A stretch of DNA of 64,000 nucleotides from Lumbricus rubellus (lineage: Eukaryota > Annelida > Clitellata > Crassiclitellata > Lumbricidae), in contig OX243827.1 in the NCBI GenBank assembly GCA_945859605.1, forward strand, positions 5,005,845 through 5,069,844, written 5' to 3'. The translations under genes were made by a program, and so were the position numbers. Below, one piece after another: positions 31,610-39,312 of this stretch. The notes beneath the pieces were generated by a model. It was not told the DNA's origin, made no database searches, and saw only the letters and a list, made by a program, of their open reading frames with translations. Position 1 is the first letter of the stretch; every line of letters begins with the position of its first letter.

Positions 31610-32059
31610 TTACGCGACCTTCATTCCGGCGCCGTTTAGCGAGCGTACTAAATCTTGTATCGATATGACGCCGTTCGCACCGTTCTTCTTCAGGCCATCA
31701 CCCATCATCAGATTATTAATATTTGGACTCGACCCGACGCCACTCAGCCGATCTAAAATCTGTCTAGTTTCTTGCGTAATTTTCTTAGGAGTGGGAGTAG
31801 GAGCAGGAGTAAACAGTTTGGCCACTGCTTTGTCCACTAATCGTTTGCCAGCGTCGATTGCGGTTGTTTTCCCAACATCGATGGCCTTTTTCCCAATTTC
31901 TTTCGCCACGTCTTTACCCGCGTTGAGAGCGGTTGTTGCTAATTGTTTGGCGGCGTTCGACGTAACTAGTCGTTTGAAAAATTCCGAAATTGTATCGAAT
32001 ATTCCCGATCCTCCGATAACGTATTGTTTTCTATACCTCCTTCTATTAATGACCTGCAT
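31610..32059 (-). CDS. Small basic capsid-associated protein (pVI/pX-like candidate)
   Basis: 149 aa. It starts MQVINRRRYRKQYVIGGSG, strongly basic, then has an amphipathic helix GIFDTISEFFKRLV and an alanine/lysine-rich helical region (NAGKDVAKEIGKKAIDVGKT), a proline-rich linker (TPAPTPTPK) and a C-terminal SIQDLVRSLNGAG. The arrangement recalls adenovirus-type minor core or membrane-lytic proteins, but assignment is by architecture and position next to MCP only. Intact frame. A decayed homolog lies at 12751-13490. Confidence 0.6.
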   Translation of the reverse strand: MQVINRRRYRKQYVIGGSGIFDTISEFFKRLVTSNAAKQLATTALNAGKDVAKEIGKKAIDVGKTTAIDAGKRLVDKAVAKLFTPAPTPTPKKITQETRQILDRLSGVGSSPNINNLMMGDGLKKNGANGVISIQDLVRSLNGAGMKVA

Positions 32060-32071
32060 TTTACCTGAATT

Positions 32072-32971
32072 TTATAATGTCATCATTATATTTTTGTAAG
32101 CATCATTACTCAGCACTCCTTGCCTCAATAACGCATCGCACATCGCCACGATCTCGTTTCTCACGCCGGTATTGCCTGCTTTGAAGCTTTGAAATCGTAG
32201 TTATAGCTGTTTCGCTAACACGTTTGGATCTTCAGATATGACGATTACACCGACGCCTTTGCCCACCGCATTACGAGCTCTCTTTTCCCATATCGGTTTG
32301 ATAATTTCTCTATATTTGACGCTCGAAGATGCTTTCGGTTTGTTGGGATTTTTTGGCTGTCTGATAGCATCCGTCGCGAGTAGAATCTCGGCGTAATCGT
32401 CTCTATCATTATTATCGTATATCGACGTGTTCGGCTGTTTCATCGTCAACAACTCCCAAAGCCCCGGAGTTCCGCGGTAAGTCTTATTTCCAACCGTTAC
32501 ATCGTCTCCTTGAATAGAAATCGGAGTATCGCCGATGTAGAATTGCCCATTTTTTGATCGTATTCCGAACGTCGTGTCTACAATTTTTCTATCAGAGGCG
32601 TATTGATGAAGGTACTTGGTGGCTACATCGCCTAATTCTAAAGTTCTAATATCCTCAGTCGGATCGTCGCTATACGCTTCTATCGAGGGATACTGAGGAA
32701 ATTGAACCTTCAACGAAGCGGGTAGCGTCTGTAGCGCGTTTGATGTAGCTATCGAGTTTTCTTTGATGGCGGATAGTAGGACATTCTGCTCTTTAGAAAT
32801 TGCGGATTGCGAATCGACGATAGGCTTGTACAGCTTGGTTAATTCTTGTTGCAGCCCCGAATCCCCCAATCTCTCCGATAAAAAGTTTTGTTGAATATTC
32901 TTCTTGGATTTCAGAAACTCTTCGACTATGAAATTTCTTTTCGCCGGGTCATCTATCTTTAGAAACGACAT
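32072..32971 (-). pseudogene. GTPGLWELLT-motif Polinton protein with premature stop
   Basis: The preferred start is MSFLKIDDPAKRNFIV at 32971, supported by the decayed homolog. An upstream extension to 33109 only translates a minisatellite. It contains LYKPIVDSQSAISKEQN (coiled region), IGDTPISIQGDDV and GTPGLWELLTMKQPN, a motif set seen in uncharacterised proteins of Polintons and related elements; the function is unknown. The frame meets a TAA at 32201-32203, but in-frame coding continues to 32072 (GNTGVRNEIVAM...). The old copy has a glutamine codon at the equivalent position, so the stop is a likely C-to-T change removing about 43 residues. Confidence 0.7.
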
Positions 32972-32992
32972 TTTTAATAAAAAATTTAATGT

Positions 32993-33080
32993 TTTTCGAC
33001 GTGTTTTACGATGTGTTTTTCGACGTGTTTTACGATGTGTTTCTAGACGTGTTTTTCGACATGTTTTTCGACATGTGTAA
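32993..33080 (-). repeat. Minisatellite of 12-15 bp units encoding KTRRKT-type repeats
   Basis: Units CGACGTGTTTT / CGATGTGTTTTT alternate on the plus strand. The minus-strand frame upstream of the MSFLKI start reads them as a basic KTHRKTRRKT repeat. The homologous old copy has no such extension. Confidence 0.75.
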
Positions 33081-33151
33081 AAACACAAGTTAGACGTATT
33101 TTCAGACATAGCGACATAGGTCTACAAAACTCTACAAAACTCTACAAAACT

Positions 33152-33850
33152 CTACATGATTTCATACATGTTCGCGTTAGTCGTCTTTCTACCAGATTCG
33201 GTATTTTTCTCAAACATGCTTTGAAAGGACTGCCTGACTTCTTCTCTTCCCCGGTCGATGAGAGATTGTTTCGTTTCCTCGTCCATCGCGGCTGCCGCAA
33301 CTTTCGACTTACTTTTAATTTCTTCTTTCATGCCATTGAATTTTTCAATCTCGCTTAGAATCAGAGAATATTCCTCATCTGAAATGTTGTCGTCCACGAG
33401 GGCTTTTGAAATATGGTCGCTGATCGTGTTGAGCTTCGCGTCAGCTAGCGTTTTGATCTTTTCGTGCTTCTCCGCTTTCAGGGCGAGCTTTTTACAGATT
33501 CGGCTGCCGATTATACTCAATAGCCCCGCACCTAGCGCTGTCCCTTCCATAGCGATGGCGATGGGGGTTGCAATTATGGTGGCTAGTACGCCGATTCCCG
33601 AAATTCCGAGCCCCATCGTGGCCACCATGAGGAAGTTGTCTACTACGCCGATTACGCTCACACTTCTATGGTACTTTTTACTCAACGTTGCTCTTTTGTC
33701 TCGTTCTTGCTCGATCTCCTTTTTGATTTCGCTAATCTTCTGAAGTCGATACGTTTGTGCGGACCCTGCGGCTATTTGTATTTCACCTTCTGGCGCAGAG
33801 GATGTTATATTTGTTAGGTTTGGATAGAGTTTGATGCCTTCGTATTCCAT
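33152..33850 (-). CDS. Hydrophobic virion-associated protein of unknown function
   Basis: From ATG 33850 the product is 232 aa. The N-terminus reads MEYEGIKLYPNLT. A charged coiled-coil segment (ISEIKKEIEQERDKR) is followed by a long glycine-rich hydrophobic stretch (GLGISGIGVLATIIATPIAI...) that could span a membrane twice. A charged helical tail (ISDEEYSLILSEIEKFNGM) follows. It may act in membrane interaction during entry or assembly, but this is only suggested by the hydrophobic core. It overlaps no neighbour if this start is used. The homolog at 9513-9913 shows it is a regular part of this lineage. Confidence 0.65.
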   Translation of the reverse strand: MEYEGIKLYPNLTNITSSAPEGEIQIAAGSAQTYRLQKISEIKKEIEQERDKRATLSKKYHRSVSVIGVVDNFLMVATMGLGISGIGVLATIIATPIAIAMEGTALGAGLLSIIGSRICKKLALKAEKHEKIKTLADAKLNTISDHISKALVDDNISDEEYSLILSEIEKFNGMKEEIKSKSKVAAAAMDEETKQSLIDRGREEVRQSFQSMFEKNTESGRKTTNANMYEIM

Positions 33851-33879
33851 TCGTTTATTTATTAGCAATATATATTTTT

Positions 33880-34287
33880 TTACCGCAGATAATTTACACA
33901 GCATAGCGAATCTCCTTCGTTTATCGTTACTGCTGAATCGGAGTTGTTTTGAATGGAAACTATGATATCATCAACCACATCTTCTGAAATCACTCCGTCT
34001 AGTAGGCTGCATCGTCGTTCTTTGATGGAGGGAGGGAAACGTCTGAGGGAAACGAGGCAAAGACCCGCCGCCATTTCTACACCGAGTCCAAGCCTTAGCG
34101 TATTTGCTGCCTTTGGTTGTATCGTAATATCATTTTGCGCAAAAATCTCCCATCGCAGACCGCATAGTTGCCTTACTGGGACGCGAGTAACACCGCTCGT
34201 AATCTTCCAAAAGACTGAAACAGGCTGCGTTCTAACCTCTACCGGTCTAGTTGGTTTAGTTCCAAATTTGTGTATTGGCCTCGACAT
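33880..34287 (-). CDS. dUTPase-fold-like protein lacking the catalytic motif
   Basis: 135 aa. The order of segments resembles a trimeric dUTPase: AQNDITIQPKAANTLRLG (beta strands before motif 2), RCSLLDGVI at the substrate-loop position, then SEDVVDDIIVSIQN where dUTPases have GVID-x-DY-x-G, and INEGDSLCC near the C-terminus in place of GdriaQ. The catalytic Asp and Tyr of motif 3 and the P-loop-like motif 5 are not evident. I infer a structural or regulatory paralog of the dUTPase fold. It is missing from the old Polinton between the equivalent neighbours. Confidence 0.5.
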   Translation of the reverse strand: MSRPIHKFGTKPTRPVEVRTQPVSVFWKITSGVTRVPVRQLCGLRWEIFAQNDITIQPKAANTLRLGLGVEMAAGLCLVSLRRFPPSIKERRCSLLDGVISEDVVDDIIVSIQNNSDSAVTINEGDSLCCVNYLR

Positions 34288-34303
34288 TTTATAATAGAAT
34301 AAT

Positions 34304-34900
34304 TTATAATATCATGCCGAGAATCGGAATGTTTTGAAACGGAGAGTTGGGGCCCAACAAAAGTCCGTCGCCCCTAGCATACCCCGACCCTGTTTTCATG
34401 TACAGCCCGGATGCCGTTATTGAGCTACCTTTTTGCCACGGAGACAAGAACAAACCAGAACCGGCTGGTCTTATTTTGCATGCTATGTCACCTTTCTTGA
34501 CATACATTACACCCGAACCGCTGATTTTATCCACAATCTTAGTAGTTGCCGCGGAGCCTAGACCGCTCAATGCCCCCATCGTCAAACTTGGCAGCACATT
34601 AGACAGAAGGAACCGTCCCGCTGTCGCTAAAAACGGAAGTATAGCACCTATGAAACCACCTTCGACTTTCTTATTGTTCTCCAATTGCGTTTTACTCATT
34701 TTAATAGTCATGCCAGTTCCTTTTTGATACGCCGCTGCCATTTTATTGATTTGCGCCTGGGTGAGAGCTAAAACGTGTTCACCATTCAAATCGTCGTGCG
34801 ATAGTTTGATACTCACGCCGGTTCCCGCGCCAAGTGATCTTTTAATTTTGTCTTGTTGCGCTTCTGGAATATTAACGTTTACTTTCAGGTAACGATTCAT
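34304..34900 (-). CDS. 198-aa membrane-active-like virion protein
   Basis: It starts MNRYLKVNVNIPEAQQDKI, continues with GVSIKLSHDDLNGEHVLALT and GTGMTIKMSKTQLENN, then a hydrophobic glycine/leucine-rich segment (GGFIGAILPFLATAGRFLL ... LGSAATTKI) and a GVMYVKKGD turn. The family is common in Polintons. The hydrophobic GGF-x-PFL type core recalls adenoviral minor proteins with a membrane-lytic or core role, but I cannot assign function. It is 17 bp from the dUTPase-like gene and has a homolog at 8582-9021. Confidence 0.65.
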   Translation of the reverse strand: MNRYLKVNVNIPEAQQDKIKRSLGAGTGVSIKLSHDDLNGEHVLALTQAQINKMAAAYQKGTGMTIKMSKTQLENNKKVEGGFIGAILPFLATAGRFLLSNVLPSLTMGALSGLGSAATTKIVDKISGSGVMYVKKGDIACKIRPAGSGLFLSPWQKGSSITASGLYMKTGSGYARGDGLLLGPNSPFQNIPILGMIL

Positions 34901-34926
34901 TTTATTAATAAATTACAAAAAAACAT

Positions 34927-35724
34927 TCAAACTTCCCTGATGTGAAATCGAATCGCCAATTCTTCACCTCGAAGATTTAGTAGGTTCCCATGTTGGTCTG
35001 TGAGCCTCGTTTCCATCGTTGAAATTGTAGATAGCAAAATCGGGAGATATATTAAATTATGCGGCACTTCGATAATCTTGTAACCCGGACCTACGTTTGG
35101 GAAAAAAGAATATATCACGTTTTCCGATGTTCCGTTAGTGTACGAAGACCCGATAATGTCGCTGGTCACTCTTAGGCTGCTTACACTCATTATATTTACC
35201 AAGTCCTCCGATTCATTATAGCCATCCCTATAGATCCATCTGCTGAAACCTAGAACCCTTCCTATCGAATTCTTTGGCGTAAAGTCAACCTGATAGCCCT
35301 CTGCCGTTATATTTACCACAGACCTCAGCGTATTGGTGTTTGGTGCTATTGAGATACAGTAAGCGCCATTTACTCCGTCGAAATGTCCATTCCCCCGCAT
35401 GACTCTCTGTATATATTCGTTGATATCCGTTATTTCATAGCAACCCTCTGGAACTTCAATGTTTACCCACTGTGTGCCGGAATTCGGCGAATACCTGAAG
35501 ACGTTGTTTGTCGCATCGATATTAGGAAAAGAATAGTACGTCTCGAGGGCAACTAAGGCCATTTCGTATTTCTTATTCTTCTCCAGTTCGAGTAGTGGAT
35601 TAAACTTCGTTCTGATTCGCGTGCTCTTTTCGCTTAGAAAAATGGAAAATGATGTTTTTGGTTCCGTGTTACAGGCCGTCTTTTCCGTGTTTTCCGATAT
35701 CTGTTTGAGAAGCGATGATTCCAT
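34927..35724 (-). CDS. Penton-like minor capsid protein
   Basis: 265 aa from MESSLLK (35724); six more codons are open upstream. It should form pentamers at the fivefold vertices and hold the fibers. Typical features are FNPLLELEKNKKYEMALVAL, ETYYSFPNID, ISIAPNTNTLRSVV, NSIGRVLGFS, FPNVGPGYKIIEVP and the ending STMETRLTDQHG ... IRFHIREV, consistent with the single jelly-roll minor capsid protein of Polintons. The frame is intact. It lies directly downstream of the ATPase on the same strand. Confidence 0.82.
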   Translation of the reverse strand: MESSLLKQISENTEKTACNTEPKTSFSIFLSEKSTRIRTKFNPLLELEKNKKYEMALVALETYYSFPNIDATNNVFRYSPNSGTQWVNIEVPEGCYEITDINEYIQRVMRGNGHFDGVNGAYCISIAPNTNTLRSVVNITAEGYQVDFTPKNSIGRVLGFSRWIYRDGYNESEDLVNIMSVSSLRVTSDIIGSSYTNGTSENVIYSFFPNVGPGYKIIEVPHNLIYLPILLSTISTMETRLTDQHGNLLNLRGEELAIRFHIREV

Positions 35725-35752
35725 TTTTACTATACAATACAATTTTACAATT

Positions 35753-36541
35753 TTACAATGGCGGATCTTCGATTATATAAAATTCGTCGAGCCCGCATCG
35801 GTATTTACCATTGTACTTGTCGCTAGTCAGGTCTAAAACCACGAATCCGTGAGGTCGCTCCCATACCGTTTTGCATAGTTTTCTAAATTCATTTTTCGAC
35901 ATGTCTGTACTCACATGATCGTTGAAAATATGATTGCAATTTTTCAGGTCTTGTTTGAACAGGCAAATAAAGTTTGCATTTTCTCTGATTGTTTGGCGCG
36001 GTAATTTGAAATAATTCTGGGCGAGGTAAAAACAATCTACATTACTATGTCTCCCCCGATTATAATACGTTTCACATTTGTTTTGTTTTTCCAATTGAAG
36101 ATCATCGAATATCATCAGGTTCTTCTTTTCGACGCTCAAATCTCTCGGGTCTGGTACATCTTCGGCGCTCTCAAAGAACTTGGCAATTATATCGGATTTA
36201 GCTTCTACGTTTTTTGCTATTTCTTCCATAACGAGGTCCGGCGACGCATTTCGGCCCACGATTTCATCTCGGTGCTCAAACAACCAAACGATCGCTTCTT
36301 TCGGCAATTTTTCTTCGTATGCTTTTTTAATAATGCGATATTCCGGTTGAAACAGAGAAGTACCGAATACCTGCAAGTTATTATAATCCAACCAGTCTGG
36401 CCTGAGTAAAAGATTGAGAAGAAGCGTTGTTTTTCCACACGCCGATTTCCCAACTATCAAACCGCGTATGCTTTTGGGTAACAACGGATTATTGAATCTT
36501 TTCGAGAGCGCTGTGCCCCAACTCATATCTCTAATCTCCAT
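35753..36541 (-). CDS. Genome packaging ATPase (A32/FtsK-HerA type)
   Basis: 262 aa. Walker A is GKSACGKTTLL (residues about 29-39) and Walker B is LMIFDDLQ (about 142-149). RHSNVDCFYLAQNYFKLP corresponds to the conserved sensor region of the A32-like family, and the C-terminus is RCGLDEFYI. It powers DNA entry into the procapsid. It is the first gene of the minus-strand block; its start codon is only 29 bp from the divergent DUF5679-PLA2 gene. ATG at 36541 or the internal one at MSWGTAL are both possible. Confidence 0.9.
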   Translation of the reverse strand: MEIRDMSWGTALSKRFNNPLLPKSIRGLIVGKSACGKTTLLLNLLLRPDWLDYNNLQVFGTSLFQPEYRIIKKAYEEKLPKEAIVWLFEHRDEIVGRNASPDLVMEEIAKNVEAKSDIIAKFFESAEDVPDPRDLSVEKKNLMIFDDLQLEKQNKCETYYNRGRHSNVDCFYLAQNYFKLPRQTIRENANFICLFKQDLKNCNHIFNDHVSTDMSKNEFRKLCKTVWERPHGFVVLDLTSDKYNGKYRCGLDEFYIIEDPPL

Positions 36542-36570
36542 TTTAAAAATATATATTATTAAAAAACGAA
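36542..36570. promoter_or_regulatory. 29-bp divergent promoter region
   Basis: Only 29 bp, almost all A/T (core AATATATATTATTAAA), separate the start codons of the ATPase (minus) and the DUF5679-PLA2 gene (plus). Similar A/T-rich runs ending in AAAATG lie before most genes of this element. Transcripts with very short leaders are implied (inference). Confidence 0.55.
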
Positions 36571-37090
36571 ATGTATTGCGTAAAATGTAAAGAACAGACC
36601 GAGACGAGAGATGTGCAGAACGCCGTGGCTAATAATGGGAGATCGATGCTCAGAGGTGTTTGCGTCGTATGCGGGAAAACAAAAACTCAATTCGTGAAGG
36701 CGTCTGCGGCTGTTGTGCAAGGCGGAGATCTAGTAGGTTCATTGAACGCTGCCACCAGCAACATTAAATTACCTTGGGCTAAATTTCCGGGCGAGTTACA
36801 TTTGCCAGTTTACTGGTCCCGGTACTAGACTAGATTTGCGTCTGAATCCCAACGAAACCCCCAAAGATTGGAGCAAACCTATAAACAGGGTAGATAGCGC
36901 GGCATATATTCACGACCTGGCATACAATCAACACACTGATACGGCTTCTAGGAATGTCGCCGATAGAGCAATGATAAACCAGCTGAATAATATACCTAAT
37001 CCAAGCGTGCGGGAACGAATAGAGAGGGCGATAGTCAAACCTATTTTGTCCGCTAAAACGAGTCTCGGGCTAGGTTTAAAAAAAGCCTAG
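36571..37090 (+). pseudogene. DUF5679 plus parvovirus-type phospholipase A2 domain, frameshifted
   Basis: The first 40 residues (MYCVKCKEQTETRDV ... CVVCGK) form the two-CxxC DUF5679-type zinc ribbon. The second part has PGELHLP, a calcium-loop-like TGPGT, and the catalytic pair in YIHDLAYN, the signature of the PLA2 domain of parvovirus VP1, used by some viruses to breach endosomes. The frame is shifted by one base near 36805-36826: the first frame stops at 36826-36828 and the PLA2 core continues in the frame of 36836-37090. The C-terminus overlaps the open frame of the integrase. Confidence 0.75.
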
Positions 37091-37149
37091 AATTACAGCA
37101 GGACCTGAAATGGACTAATCAATTAGCGAATGAATTACACAAACCAGTA

Positions 37150-38019
37150 GTGAGAAATTTTAGGACGAGGGGGGTCTATGTTGGCGGGATTGACCAGATT
37201 TGGGCGGCAGATCTAATCGACATGCAAGCCTTCGCTAGAGATAATGATGGTGTGAAATATCTATTGACCGTCATAGATGTGTTTTCGAAATACGGATGGA
37301 TCGTTCCATTACATGACAAGAGTGGGAAGTCTACAGCTGATGGGTTCGTGAAGATACTCGGGGGAGGTCGGCAGCCAGTCAAAGTTTGGTGCGACAAAGG
37401 GAAAGAATTTTATAATAAAAATGTGAAGAATTTAGTCGAGTTGTATTCTACCGAGAACGAGGGAAAATCTTGTATCGTAGAAAGATGGAATAGGAGTATG
37501 AAAGATAAAATGTTCAAGTACTTTACGGCCAATTCAACTAGAAGATATATCGATGCATTAGACGAAATGGTTAGTAATTATAATGAAACGAGACATTCTT
37601 CCATTAAAATGACTCCCGCGACGGCTAGTTTGAAAGTGAATGAAAAGACTGTATTTATGAATTTATACGGCGATGAGATTTCAAAGCCTATTATACCAAA
37701 GTTTTCAATCGGCGATCGAGTCAGAATAACTAGGAAGAAGAATATTTTTGAAAAGGGTTATACGACTAGATGGGTGGAGGAGGTCTTTGTAGTATCCCAG
37801 GTTCAATATACGGATCCGCCAACTTACAAGATTACTGATTCTGCTGGTGAGGAAATACAAGGCTCTTTTTACGAGCAGGAGCTACAGAAAACAACTCAAG
37901 AAATATTTAGAATCGAAAAAGTGATTAGGAAACGCGGGAAGAAATGTCTCGTGAAGTGGTTGGGCTACCCAGACTCGTTTAATTCATGGATCGAAAATGA
38001 AGACTTGCTGACATTGTGA
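37150..38019 (+). CDS. Retroviral-type integrase with C-terminal chromodomain
   Basis: Catalyses insertion of the element and creates the 6-bp target duplication. The catalytic triad is visible as WAADLIDMQ, KVWCDKGKEF and CIVERWNRSMK. NETRHSSIKMTPATA and RKKNIFEKGY follow. The C-terminal chromodomain is FRIEKVIRKRGKKCLVKW and GYPDSFNSWI. 289 aa as called; the frame is open upstream to about 37070 (LQQDLKWTNQLANELHKPV) with no ATG there, overlapping the PLA2 frame, so the true N-terminus may be joined to or overlap that gene. No disruption within the catalytic domain. Confidence 0.88.
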   Translation: MRNFRTRGVYVGGIDQIWAADLIDMQAFARDNDGVKYLLTVIDVFSKYGWIVPLHDKSGKSTADGFVKILGGGRQPVKVWCDKGKEFYNKNVKNLVELYSTENEGKSCIVERWNRSMKDKMFKYFTANSTRRYIDALDEMVSNYNETRHSSIKMTPATASLKVNEKTVFMNLYGDEISKPIIPKFSIGDRVRITRKKNIFEKGYTTRWVEEVFVVSQVQYTDPPTYKITDSAGEEIQGSFYEQELQKTTQEIFRIEKVIRKRGKKCLVKWLGYPDSFNSWIENEDLLTL

Positions 38020-38614
38020 GACGATTATGAAAAATAGCCTCTGTGGTGTTTGATATCGATAACGAAAGTGAATGAAAAGACTGTGGGCCTAATAGCACAT
38101 CGTCAATACTGCGGGAAATTTCCATCGCGAGGAGTCGAATCAAAAACGTTCCAACGAATTAAAAACGTGACAACGAATTAAATTTGTGACATGTCACACT
38201 TTTTACGCGGTGTTCCTAAAAACTGAACCTCGACTATAGCTGCAATAATTTGTACATTTTGATAAAACTTGGAAAACTTCAGTTTGGGGGACCTGAATCA
38301 GATTACTGTTGGTGTTGTAAATGGAACAGCAAAGGAATAAATTAGTCTATCTCGCAATAATATTCCAAAATTTCTGCCGATAAATTCTCTTTTTTTACGT
38401 TCGCTGTGTATTTAGCTTTGAGGGGGCGGTTAATTGCGCGCAGATCTTCGCTCGTCGGACTTTGAACCCGCTGTGTTTACGTCGCACAGTATCGTGGCGT
38501 GCCTATACGATCGTGTCTACATTAAAACGTTACTTTTAATGTGGCCAGGATTATAGGCTTGTATTTATTTCTTGGTACATTACGGTTTTTTTGCCCCACC
38601 TGCAGTCCCTTCTA
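38020..38614. other. Non-coding stretch between integrase and SAP gene
   Basis: No ORF with recognisable similarity. It carries two fragments that echo the integrase gene: GTGAATGAAAAGACTGT near 38068 (as at 37638) and, just beyond, GAAAATGAAGACTTGCTGAC at 38628 (as at 37993). This hints at a second, degraded integrase 3' end. Confidence 0.5.
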
Positions 38615-39100
38615 CTATTCTTGGGTTGAAAATGAAGACTTGCTGACATTGCGTTGACGATCAACGTCGATAATCTCGCATGGGCGGTCGTTGGGACCGC
38701 AGAGCAAAAAAAATTTACGCAGGGTTCCATTGCGTAGACGCTCAACGACGATATACATGCATGGGCGTTCGTCGGTGTCGATCAAACCTGCATCACATGG
38801 GAATGAGTTTCCATTGCGTCGGCGATTAACAGCGATGATCTCGCATGGGCGTTCGTCGGTGTCGATCAAAATTGCGTCACATGGGGATGAGTTTCCATTG
38901 CGTCGGCGATTAACGGTGATGTACTCGCATGGGCGTTCGTTGTGGTCGATCAAACTAACGTTAGGCGAGATTGAAGGTGTGTTGCGAGTGCCAAGTTTGG
39001 CGATCAACTCCGCTTTCCGCAGTCTAGTAAAATATCCAACCAAGCCGCTCTCCTCGGCGATTTTTCGTAATTCAATATCAGTTTTCTTCGAGTAGTCCAT
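38615..39100 (-). CDS. SAP-domain protein with four tandem 33-residue repeats
   Basis: 161 aa. The N-terminal 40 residues are a SAP-like motif (DYSKKTDIELRKIAEESG ... LRKAELIAKL), related to those at the PolB N-terminus. The remainder is tandem units built on (D/N)ERPCEYI-x-V-x-RRRNGN ... CDA-x-LIDTD, with RPCE or RPCM repeated five times and the DNA repeated at 66-99 bp intervals. It may bind DNA near the right terminus. The repeat domain matches no family I know. The ATG is 45 bp inside the right TIR. Confidence 0.55.
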   Translation of the reverse strand: MDYSKKTDIELRKIAEESGLVGYFTRLRKAELIAKLGTRNTPSISPNVSLIDHNERPCEYITVNRRRNGNSSPCDAILIDTDERPCEIIAVNRRRNGNSFPCDAGLIDTDERPCMYIVVERLRNGTLRKFFLLCGPNDRPCEIIDVDRQRNVSKSSFSTQE

Positions 39101-39144
39101 TTTTATTGGAATATCTTGTCTTTAAGCCGAGCTGGATATTCCAT

Positions 39145-39306
39145 GAATATGAAAAAGTAAGCATAGTATTGGTCAAACTGCGCGGGCACTCAATTTTTTA
39201 GGCTGGTATTGGTCAAATGGACGAAAGTAAAGGCCGTATAGGTCAAATGGGCGGAGGTGAAGGCCGTATTGGTCAAATGTCTCAGCCGCCTTATTGGGCC
39301 TCTACT
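39145..39306 (-). repeat. Right terminal inverted repeat of the young Polinton
   Basis: Reverse complement of the left TIR, with one additional 31-34-bp CATTTGACC unit (near 39209-39242). It ends TCTACT, next to the AACCAT duplication at 39307-39312. Confidence 0.93.
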
Positions 39307-39312
39307 AACCAT

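Larger units (their letters stand above)
23620..39306 (+). mobile_element. Nearly intact Polinton/Maverick (adintovirus-like), 15,687 bp
   Basis: The element starts AGTAGA and ends TCTACT, has long inverted repeats and is bounded by a 6-bp duplication AACCAT (23614-23619 and 39307-39312), the hallmark of Polinton integration. It encodes protein-primed PolB, adenain-like protease, packaging ATPase, double jelly-roll capsid, penton-like protein and retroviral-type integrase, the core Polinton set, plus fibers and accessory genes. Transcription units: plus-strand left arm, minus-strand morphogenesis block, plus-strand right arm. Several genes carry single inactivating changes. Confidence 0.95.

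Noticed and set aside
32972..33109. A KTRRKT-rich protein N-terminus resembling an adenovirus core protein
   Set aside because: It is the translation of a short minisatellite upstream of a better start (32971) supported by the homologous fossil gene.
33258..33743. Long plus-strand open frame opposite the hydrophobic protein gene, and similar antisense frames at 29573-30121, 31665-32099, 33953-34294 and 34347-34727
   Set aside because: They are shadows of real genes on the other strand and show no motif of their own.
37150..38019. Chromodomain integrase as part of a Ty3/gypsy LTR retrotransposon
   Set aside because: No LTRs, reverse transcriptase or gag nearby, and it lies within TIRs together with PolB, ATPase and capsid genes.
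23620..39306. Viral or bacterial contamination rather than an integrated element
   Set aside because: Exact 6-bp target duplication and a flanking fossil relative in the same contig show integration into the host genome.
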